From assembly GCA_029859185.1 (NCBI GenBank), contig JAOUDR010000134.1, positions 1-7,064 on the forward strand: DNA of 7,064 nt, in the 5' to 3' direction. This DNA is from Gemmatimonadota bacterium. GTDB lineage: Bacteria > Gemmatimonadota > Gemmatimonadetes > Gemmatimonadales > GWC2-71-9. A program made the translations under genes and the position numbers. Positions 1 through 5,348 of the stretch are shown here, piece by piece. The notes under the pieces are model-generated. The model had not been told where the DNA came from. It saw only the letters and a program-made list of their open reading frames with translations, and ran no database searches. The number at the start of each line of letters is the position of its first letter. Position 1 is the stretch's first letter.

Positions 1-685
1 CCACCGCAGCGGCGGCCTGAAGTCCCTCCTCCACGTCTCCGCTCACCAGCATGTCCCGCTGCGCCGTGCTGTATCCCCATACACCCGCGAAGCAATCGGC
101 CTGGAGCTCGAGCGCCACGGACAGGCTGTTAGCGCGGTCGGGGCGCTGCTGGCTCTCGCGCCGCATGGCGCTCTCGATGCCGAGCAGGTGCTGCACGTGG
201 TGGCCCACCTCGTGGGCAATCACGTAGGCCTGCGCGAAATCCCCAGGCGCGCCGAAGCGGGTGCGCAGCTCGTCGTAGAAGCCGAGGTCGATGTAGACCT
301 TCTCGTCGGCGGGACAGTAGAACGGCCCCATGGCCGCCTGCGCGTAGCCGCAGCCTGACTGCACGGCACCGCGGAACAACACCAGCCGCGCACGGCGGTA
401 GTCCTGGCCGAGGAGGGCGGTCCAGGTGTCCTGTGCGTCACCCACCACGAACTCCACGAACTCGGCGAGGCGCTCTTCCTCCGGATCCGCGACGACCGGT
501 GCCGCGGCGTCCGACGGCAGCATCGCGCCGCCGCCCCCCAGCAGCGAGAAGAAATCCTGCTTGAACACGACGCTCAGCAGCAGCAGGACCACCATGCCGC
601 CGAGCCCAACTCGGAGTCCGGGTCGTGCGCCGACGCCGCGGCGATCTTCGACGTCACTGGGTCCGGTCCGGCGCGTCCAACGCAT
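1..685 (-). CDS. Neutral zinc metallopeptidase, YpfJ-type (3' end outside window)
   Basis: Read on the minus strand from an ATG at 685-683, the frame is open for 228 codons to the window edge, so the C-terminus is missing; the family usually runs to nearly 300 residues. The start MRW, a few residues before a VEDRRG motif (residues 12-17), is the family's typical N-terminus, and GAGGA at 695-691 sits 5 nt upstream as a Shine-Dalgarno. A hydrophobic segment at about residues 27-42 (MVVLLLLSVV core) predicts one N-terminal membrane anchor, with the catalytic part probably outside the cytoplasm. The zinc motif HEVGHH is at residues 158-163 (ligands H158 and H162, catalytic E159), and the ELQADCFAG stretch supplies the likely third ligand E193. 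The conserved SGCG and GPFYCP cysteines are present. In-frame TGA at 712-710 precludes a longer N-terminus except through a non-ATG start. The family's physiological substrate is not known to me. Family assignment is firm; function beyond putative peptidase activity is inference. Confidence 0.93.
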   Translation of the reverse strand, partial: MRWTRRTGPSDVEDRRGVGARPGLRVGLGGMVVLLLLSVVFKQDFFSLLGGGGAMLPSDAAAPVVADPEEERLAEFVEFVVGDAQDTWTALLGQDYRRARLVLFRGAVQSGCGYAQAAMGPFYCPADEKVYIDLGFYDELRTRFGAPGDFAQAYVIAHEVGHHVQHLLGIESAMRRESQQRPDRANSLSVALELQADCFAGVWGYSTAQRDMLVSGDVEEGLQAAAAV

Positions 686-813
686 TGTGGTCCTCGAGGG
701 TGGTGGGCGTCAGGATGATGGATGGCACAAGAAGCTATCACGAGTATCCGACTTCGCGGAGGGGAGGGACGGGCGGCGCGCTGGACCACTAGCCGATCAA
801 GTCCACCCGGCCT
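686..813. promoter_or_regulatory. Divergent intergenic region between peptidase and kinase genes
   Basis: The 128 bp separate two divergent start codons, so promoters for both genes should lie here or just inside the kinase reading frame. On the minus strand the peptidase has a clear GAGGA Shine-Dalgarno at 695-691. On the plus strand a purine-rich run (GGAGGGGAGGG, about 759-769) is too far from the ATG at 814 to serve it. No convincing paired -35/-10 elements were found. A weak -10-like TATGCT at 813-818 overlaps the annotated kinase ATG and would only make sense if translation began further downstream, at TTG847. Confidence 0.4.
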
Positions 814-3723
814 ATGCTACGCACTCCCCCACCGGAAACAGCGGCCTTGCCCGACCAGTTCGACCAGCTCAAGAGCGCCCTTGCCGGACGATACACGCTC
901 GAGCGCGAGCTCGGTCGCGGGGGCATGGCCACGGTCTATCTCGCCGCCGACCTCAAGCACCACCGCAAGGTGGCGCTCAAGGTGCTCCATCCCGAGTTGG
1001 CCGCCGTGCTCGGCGCCGAGCGGTTCCTCAAGGAAATCGAGGTCACCGCCAACCTCCAACATCCACACATCCTGCCGCTGTTCGACTCGGGCGATGCCGA
1101 TGGGCTCCTGTACTACGTGATGCCGTACGTCGAGGGCGAGTCGCTGCGGCAGCGGTTGAGCGGCAACCGCCTCGAGGTCACCGAAGCCGTCACGATGACG
1201 CTGCAGCTCGCGCGTGCGTTGGCCGCGGCGCATCGCGAGGGGATCCTGCACCGCGACCTCAAACCGGAGAACGTCATGCTGCGCGACGGCGAGCCGCTGC
1301 TCGCCGACTTCGGCATCGCGCTGGTGGGACACGAACTCGGGTCTGACCGACTCACCGAAACGGGGCTCTCGATCGGGACGCCCCGGTACATGAGTCCCGA
1401 GCAGGCCACCGGGGAGCGCGCCCTCGACGCGCGCAGCGACATCTACTCGCTGGCGTGCATCCTCTACGAGATGGTCGTCGGGGTGCCGCCGCACGACGGG
1501 CCGACACCGCAGGCGGTCATCACGGCCCGGCTGCTCGGCCCACCCGACATGGCACCTGTCCGGAGCATGTCGCCCGCCCTGGCGGACGTCCTCACCCGCG
1601 CCCTTGCCCCGCTGCGGGACGACCGCTTTCCCACCACGGAAGCGTTCGTGGCCGCGCTCGCGGCGGTGACCGCGCCCGAAGCCGACGCCCGCCGGTCGGT
1701 GAGTGTTCCGGTGCTCGCCGGTGGCGCCGTCGTGATCGTCGCCGCCATCGCGGGACTGCTGGCCTTTCAGTCCAACGCACGCACCAGGCGGGCCGGGCTC
1801 GAAGCCCGCATCGTGCAACTCGCCGACTCGGCGCGGCTCGGTGAGGCGTTCCTGCTCGCCGAACAACTCGGTCAGCCACGAACGAGCGACACCGCCGCAA
1901 TCGCGTTCTGGCGGCAGTTCGCTTCCCAGGTCCGCATCGTGACACTCCCCGCGGGGGCGCACGCGTCATGGCGGCCGTTCGCGAGCACCGACACCTCATG
2001 GCATCCGCTGGGCACCACACCGACCGACAGCATCTGGGTGCCGCGGGAGCCGTTCCACCTCCGGCTCGAGCGGCCCGGCTCCGTGGGCTTCGAGGGTACC
2101 GTCTGGGCGGTCTGGGGGATCTCCCTCGCCTCGGGAGACACGATTCGACTCCCCGCGGCGGACGAGCTGCCGGCGGGCACGGTCCTGGTCGGCGGCGGGA
2201 GCGTTACCGTTCAGGCCCCGGGCCTCGAGGGCCTGCCAACCCTGGTCCTCCCCGAGTATCTGATGGACCGGTACGAGGTCACGAACCGCCGCTTCAAGGC
2301 GTTCGTGGACGCCGGCGGGTACGCGGACTCGACGTGGTGGACGACACCGTTCGAGCGTGATGGTCGGCGGCTCTCCTGGGAAGCAGCGCGGCGTGTCTTC
2401 GTCGACCGCACCGGCCGGCCCGGCCCGAGCACCTGGGAGCTGGGTGACTATCCCGACGGGCAGGATGACTACCCGGTGGGTGGGGTGAGCTGGTACGAAG
2501 CTGCGGCGTTCGCGCGGTTCAGCAAGCGGTCGCTCCCATCGGTGTACCACTGGAACCGCGCGGCCGGGACGTGGGCCGCCAACTGGATCGTCCCGGCCAG
2601 CAACCTCGGTGGGACCGGGCTCGCCCCGGTCGGGCAGTTCCGCGGCCTTGGTCCCTATGGCACGTTCGACATGGCCGGGAACGTGCGGGAGTGGTGCGCC
2701 AACGAGAGCGGCACGCAGCGCTTCATCTTCGGTGGCGGCTGGAACGATGCGGCCTACATGTTCGTGGACGCGTACGGACAGTCGCCGTGGGATCGCAGCC
2801 CGACCAACGGGTTTCGCCTCGCCAGCTACCCGACCGAGACCGACGCGGTGCGGCAGGCACTCGCCCCCATCACGCGGCCGGCCCGTGACTTCTTGAGCGA
2901 GCGTCCGGCCTCGGACGCCGAGTTTGCCATCTTCCGGCGCCTGTACGCGTACGACCCGCGGCCACTCGACGCCGTGTTGGAGCAGGCCGACACCACGGAA
3001 GACTGGATCCGCGAGCGCGTATCGTTCACCGCGGCATACGGCGACGAGCGGATCCCGGCGTACCTCTACGTCCCGCGAAACGCCACACCTCCCTTCCAGA
3101 CGGTCGTGTTCTTCCCCGGGTCCGCAGCCATCTTCCAGCGCTCGTTCGTAGAGGCGAGCCCCACGGCCTGGGACTACGTCATTAAAAGCGGGCGGGCGCT
3201 CCTGGTGCCGATCTACTGGGGCACCTACGAGCGCGACCGCGGCATCACCACCGACCAGCCGGACACGTCGACGGCCTACCGGGATCGTGTGACGTATTGG
3301 GGGCGGGATTTCCGACGAGCGGTGGACTACGTCGTGTCGCGGTCCGACCTGGATTCCGCGCGAGTCGGGTTTCTGGGCTATAGCTGGGGTGGGCGCCTCG
3401 GCCCGCTGCTCGTCGCCCTCGAGCCACGCCTCAAGGTCGCCGTGCTCTATGTGGCCGGCCTCAAGCTCCAGCGCTCGTTGCCCGAGGCCGACCCGTTCAA
3501 CTACGCGCCGCGCGTACGCATCCCGGTGCTCATGGCGAACGGCCGATACGACTTCTTCTTCCCGATCGAGACTTCACAAATCCCGCTGTACCGGCTGCTC
3601 GGCTCCCCACCAGACCAGAAACGGCACGTGGTGTACGATGGCAGCCACTTCGTACCGCGGGCCATGCTGGTGCCGGAAGTGGTCGACTGGCTGGATCGCT
3701 GGCTGGGGCCGGTCCGGCAGTAG
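814..3723 (+). CDS. Transmembrane Ser/Thr kinase fused to a Cys-less SUMF1 domain and an alpha/beta-hydrolase
   Basis: Four parts are visible in 969 residues. (1) PknB-type kinase, about 27-285: glycine loop GRGGMATV (34-41), ATP lysine K56, catalytic loop HRDLKPEN (146-153, D148), DFG (165-167) and GTPRYMSPEQ (188-197), so it should be active; PASTA repeats are absent. (2) One membrane helix, about 298-318. (3) SUMF1/FGE-like domain, about 455-672: MDRYEVTNRRFKAFV, GVSWYEAAAFARF (557-569), DMAGNVREWC (619-628), GGGWND and NGFRLA. Its only cysteine is C628; the paired catalytic cysteines of true formylglycine-generating enzymes are missing from the usual C-terminal position, which argues against sulfatase activation. 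(4) Alpha/beta-hydrolase of dienelactone-hydrolase/prolyl-oligopeptidase-like type, about 710-967: nucleophile elbow GYSWGG with S857, D913 in GRYDFFFP and H945 in DGSHF. With the kinase cytosolic, parts 3-4 would be extracytoplasmic. The ATG814 start lacks a nearby Shine-Dalgarno; TTG847 is an alternative. Kinase-SUMF1 fusions are known from databases; substrate and signal are unknown. Confidence 0.95.
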   Translation: MLRTPPPETAALPDQFDQLKSALAGRYTLERELGRGGMATVYLAADLKHHRKVALKVLHPELAAVLGAERFLKEIEVTANLQHPHILPLFDSGDADGLLYYVMPYVEGESLRQRLSGNRLEVTEAVTMTLQLARALAAAHREGILHRDLKPENVMLRDGEPLLADFGIALVGHELGSDRLTETGLSIGTPRYMSPEQATGERALDARSDIYSLACILYEMVVGVPPHDGPTPQAVITARLLGPPDMAPVRSMSPALADVLTRALAPLRDDRFPTTEAFVAALAAVTAPEADARRSVSVPVLAGGAVVIVAAIAGLLAFQSNARTRRAGLEARIVQLADSARLGEAFLLAEQLGQPRTSDTAAIAFWRQFASQVRIVTLPAGAHASWRPFASTDTSWHPLGTTPTDSIWVPREPFHLRLERPGSVGFEGTVWAVWGISLASGDTIRLPAADELPAGTVLVGGGSVTVQAPGLEGLPTLVLPEYLMDRYEVTNRRFKAFVDAGGYADSTWWTTPFERDGRRLSWEAARRVFVDRTGRPGPSTWELGDYPDGQDDYPVGGVSWYEAAAFARFSKRSLPSVYHWNRAAGTWAANWIVPASNLGGTGLAPVGQFRGLGPYGTFDMAGNVREWCANESGTQRFIFGGGWNDAAYMFVDAYGQSPWDRSPTNGFRLASYPTETDAVRQALAPITRPARDFLSERPASDAEFAIFRRLYAYDPRPLDAVLEQADTTEDWIRERVSFTAAYGDERIPAYLYVPRNATPPFQTVVFFPGSAAIFQRSFVEASPTAWDYVIKSGRALLVPIYWGTYERDRGITTDQPDTSTAYRDRVTYWGRDFRRAVDYVVSRSDLDSARVGFLGYSWGGRLGPLLVALEPRLKVAVLYVAGLKLQRSLPEADPFNYAPRVRIPVLMANGRYDFFFPIETSQIPLYRLLGSPPDQKRHVVYDGSHFVPRAMLVPEVVDWLDRWLGPVRQ

Positions 3724-3753
3724 CCAGAAGCGGACGCCGAGCGTTGGGGAGCA

Positions 3754-4443
3754 TCACGCGGTGTCGGTCGTGGTCGTCGCGGCCTTGGCGGTCGTGACCT
3801 CGGCCAGCACGGGCTCGCCGCGCAGCAATCGGCCGCCCACGACGGCGGCGGTACCACCCAGGATCACCGCCACCAGCATCCAGGTGGGGATGGCGAACAT
3901 CTCCCCGAACCACGCGTACAGGAACACGCGCGGCATGCGACCGAGCAGGGTCGCGAGCATGAAGCGCCACACGGGCCAGCGATGGAGGATGGCGAGCGCG
4001 CGCACCACGAAGAACGGCAGCGGGGTGAACGCGAACACCACGACGGTCCAGAACGGGGCGCGCGCGAAGTGGTCCACGCCCCAGCGCACCGTGCGGCGCG
4101 AGCCCAAACCCTCCAGCCGATCCCAGCTCAGGATCCACATGTAGACGCGCCAGTTCACGTACTCCATGTACATGTAGCCGGCGGTGGCTACGAGGGTGAC
4201 GGGGACGGCGCCCTCATACTTGGCGGCCTCCATGATCAGCGGCTCGAATGCCGTCGGAAGGATGGGGCTCAGGGGACTGTTGGCCGGCAGGGACAGCACC
4301 GCCAGCCAGACCAGCGTCACCGCCTGCGGGAAGAGCAGGATGATGGGGATGCCCAGCAGGGCCAGGCCGGCGGCGGCTCGGAGGAAGAGGTCGAGCCGTG
4401 CATCGCCGCGTGGGCGGACGAGCGCCCGCCAGACGTTCACCAT
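3754..4443 (-). CDS. VTT/DedA-like multi-pass membrane protein
   Basis: The product has 229 residues and several hydrophobic segments (about 20-38, 41-53, 79-95, 130-150 and 187-205). The stretch from about 137 to 181 (FTPLPFFVVRALAILHRW, then F-x-L-A-T-L-L-G-R-M-P-R and YAWFGE) has the proline-bearing re-entrant loop followed by a helix and a G-R motif that I associate with VTT/SNARE-associated (DedA, YqaA) proteins, which are linked to lipid scrambling or small-molecule transport in the inner membrane. The ATG at 4443 was chosen because GAGGG (4452-4448) lies 4 nt upstream. A longer reading from 4527 would translate the dispersed repeat and adds an unlikely Cys/Pro/Gly-rich leader. The C-terminus is a soluble Thr/Ala-rich tail (TTAKAATTTTDTA). 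The gene converges on the kinase fusion with a 30-bp gap in which no terminator hairpin was seen. Membrane character is certain; the family call is good but was made by eye. Confidence 0.82.
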   Translation of the reverse strand: MVNVWRALVRPRGDARLDLFLRAAAGLALLGIPIILLFPQAVTLVWLAVLSLPANSPLSPILPTAFEPLIMEAAKYEGAVPVTLVATAGYMYMEYVNWRVYMWILSWDRLEGLGSRRTVRWGVDHFARAPFWTVVVFAFTPLPFFVVRALAILHRWPVWRFMLATLLGRMPRVFLYAWFGEMFAIPTWMLVAVILGGTAAVVGGRLLRGEPVLAEVTTAKAATTTTDTA

Positions 4444-4446
4444 GGT

Positions 4447-4489
4447 TCCCTCACCCCTGGCCCCTCTCCCACACGTGGGACAGGGGAAC
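4447..4489. repeat. Dispersed 'LTPGPSP' type palindromic repeat
   Basis: Read on the plus strand in one frame, this stretch encodes SLTPGPSPTRG, the tell-tale spurious peptide of a short palindromic repeat scattered through intergenic regions of many bacterial genomes. The core 4461-4486 is a near-perfect inverted repeat: CCCCTCTCCCAC at 4461-4472 pairs with GTGGGACAGGGG at 4475-4486, with one mismatch and a minimal loop. It lies immediately upstream of the VTT gene and its edge overlaps that gene's Shine-Dalgarno (4448-4452), so the hairpin would form in that mRNA's leader. Only one copy was seen here, so the repeat status rests on recognition of the motif rather than on multiple copies in this window. 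Confidence 0.7.
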
Positions 4490-4548
4490 TTAGTGCAGGG
4501 GACGACGCGAGGGAGCCCACCCCTCACCTGCCGCCGGGGGGGTGAGCC

Positions 4549-4568
4549 GGTTATGCTTAACGTTAACA
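4549..4568. promoter_or_regulatory. AT-rich palindromic island, possible promoter or operator
   Basis: Within strongly GC-rich DNA there is an abrupt AT-rich patch containing the perfect 10-bp palindrome TTAACGTTAA (4557-4566), with a -10-like TATGCT directly before it (4552-4557). It sits in the control region between the divergent VTT gene and the 60-aa gene, where a promoter or a dimeric regulator's site would be expected. No matching -35 hexamer was found at 16-18 bp on the plus strand, so direction and function are not determined. Confidence 0.35.
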
Positions 4569-4659
4569 GGCGCGCCCCGTTGCGCGCCGACGACTATCGG
4601 CGGGCGGGACCCAACCTCGAAGCGTTGGGGCCCGCCCGTTCGCGCTTGCCGGGCGCGAA
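4569..4659 (+). promoter_or_regulatory. Structured leader: three consecutive stem-loops before the 60-aa gene
   Basis: Three hairpins follow one another. The first is a perfect 7-bp stem, GGCGCGC 4569-4575 with GCGCGCC 4582-4588 and a 6-nt loop. The second is a 15-bp stem with a single A-G mismatch, 4601-4615 with 4624-4638 and an 8-nt loop (CTCGAAGC). The third is a perfect 7-bp stem, TTCGCGC 4639-4645 with GCGCGAA 4653-4659 and a 7-nt loop. The Shine-Dalgarno GGAG (4670-4673) follows within about 10 nt. No U-tract follows any stem, and the flanking genes diverge, so these are not ordinary terminators of a coding gene. A cis-regulatory leader, a small structured RNA, or an intergenic repeat cluster are the options; I recognise no known riboswitch class. 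Confidence 0.5.
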
Positions 4660-4680
4660 GCCTCGGCACGGAGAAACCCC

Positions 4681-4863
4681 ATGCGTCGGTTCATGCTCAA
4701 GAAGGGCAAGAGCGCCAGGGTAACCTGGTTGGACACGAAGACCATCTACGAGGGCAAGCTGATCTCGATGACCGCCCGCGTCGTGCGGCTCTACGCGCCG
4801 GATCCGGCCGACTCCCGGCCGCACATCGACTTGTCGTATGACTGGGTGACGCCGGTCCGCTAG
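4681..4863 (+). CDS. Small basic protein of unknown function (60 aa)
   Basis: I do not recognise this protein. It begins MRRFMLKKGKSARVTW and ends DLSYDWVTPVR. It has no signal peptide or membrane helix; alternating hydrophobic residues (ARVTWLD, GKLISMTARVVRLYAP) suggest a small beta-rich fold, perhaps SH3- or Sm-like, which is inference only. Evidence that it is real: GGAG at 4670-4673 lies 7 nt before the ATG, third codon positions are overwhelmingly G or C, the composition is balanced rather than the Arg/Pro/Ala-rich look of shadow frames here, and a strong hairpin begins 15 nt after the stop. ATG4693 (Met5) is a second possible start, but the Shine-Dalgarno favours 4681. It appears to be a stand-alone transcription unit. 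The N-terminus is basic (R2, R3, K7, K8, K10, R13), so nucleic-acid or acidic-lipid contact is conceivable. Confidence 0.72.
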   Translation: MRRFMLKKGKSARVTWLDTKTIYEGKLISMTARVVRLYAPDPADSRPHIDLSYDWVTPVR

Positions 4864-4877
4864 GCCGAAGATCGCCT

Positions 4878-4909
4878 GACCGCCGGGCGTGGGGCTACGC
4901 CCGGCGGTC
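4878..4909 (+). terminator. Perfect 13-bp hairpin after the 60-aa gene
   Basis: GACCGCCGGGCGT (4878-4890) and ACGCCCGGCGGTC (4897-4909) are exact reverse complements around a 6-nt loop, GGGGCT. Position, 15 nt after the stop codon, and stability suit a transcription terminator or 3'-end stabiliser. There is no T-run after the stem, so a classical intrinsic terminator is not fully supported; the C-rich, G-poor DNA that follows would suit Rho. Confidence 0.6.
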
Positions 4910-5348
4910 GACCGACCTGTACACCGCCCTGGCGGGGGGATCCGGGGCAGTGCCCGGCGTGGCCCCCACCCGACCCCGCCACGCCACGGCGGCCCCGAGC
5001 GCCCTGTGGCCCGATCTCGCCACCCCGCTCAGCCCGCCAGCCAACCACGGAACCACCCGGCGGCCGACCATCAGGACCGGATCCGCTCGGCCCGGCCAGA
5101 CCCTGGGCGCAGCCCTCAGACGGGTGTCGGGGGTCCGTCGTCATTGGTGTGACGCGCGGCACGGTCCGGCGCGAGGCCCCTCGCCATCCTGGGGTGCCGG
5201 TCTGCGTCAACGGTGTGCCCGAGCAGCCGGACCTGGCCTGCTCGGCGCGCGCGGTGTCTCCAACCGGATTTGACGAGGCGTTTCCCCCTTGAGGTCCCAG
5301 CCGCCGGTGCCCTTCCGGCGGCGACCCGGCGTGTCGGAGGATGGTACC
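4910..5348. other. Gene-free intergenic region with C-rich tract and small hairpins
   Basis: No convincing gene was found on either strand. The frames that stay open (for example 4889-5152 and 4950-5273 plus) give Arg/Pro/Ser/His-rich translations without a Shine-Dalgarno. From about 4961 to 5100 the plus strand is C-rich, with C exceeding G nearly two to one by hand count. An 8-bp inverted repeat, CCGAGCAG (5219-5226) with CTGCTCGG (5238-5245), and an 8-bp stem, GCCGCCGG (5300-5307) with CCGGCGGC (5315-5322), lie in the second half, ahead of the coiled-coil gene. TTGACG at 5270-5275 resembles a -35 box, but no -10 follows at normal spacing. No tRNA-like or known ncRNA motif was seen. Confidence 0.5.
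5336..5340 (+). promoter_or_regulatory. Shine-Dalgarno deciding the coiled-coil gene start
   Basis: A consensus GGAGG ends 8 nt before ATG5349. An ATG at 5341 abuts this site directly in another frame, which closes after about 20 codons, so spacing and frame both favour 5349 as the real start. Confidence 0.75.

Noticed and set aside
723..737. Sigma-54-like TGGCAC element upstream of the kinase
   Set aside because: The GG to GC spacing is 8 rather than 10 bases and the -12 half is not TTGC.
426..1346. 306-codon plus-strand frame across the peptidase N-terminus and the kinase
   Set aside because: It overlaps two firmly identified genes in other frames, with Arg/Ser/Pro-rich shadow composition.
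817..1962. 381-codon minus-strand frame opposite the kinase
   Set aside because: It is a complete shadow of the kinase domain, with His/Arg/Gly-rich composition and no recognisable motif.
2176..2829. Genuine formylglycine-generating (sulfatase-activating) enzyme
   Set aside because: No cysteine pair at the catalytic position and no sulfatase gene in the window.
4444..4527. N-terminal extension of the VTT protein to an ATG at 4527
   Set aside because: It would translate the dispersed palindrome, and the downstream ATG4443 has its own GAGGG site and begins a normal membrane-protein N-terminus.
4889..5273. Overlapping plus-strand frames in the intergenic gap
   Set aside because: They have no Shine-Dalgarno, Arg/Pro/His-rich translations and poor codon-position bias; one starts inside the terminator hairpin.
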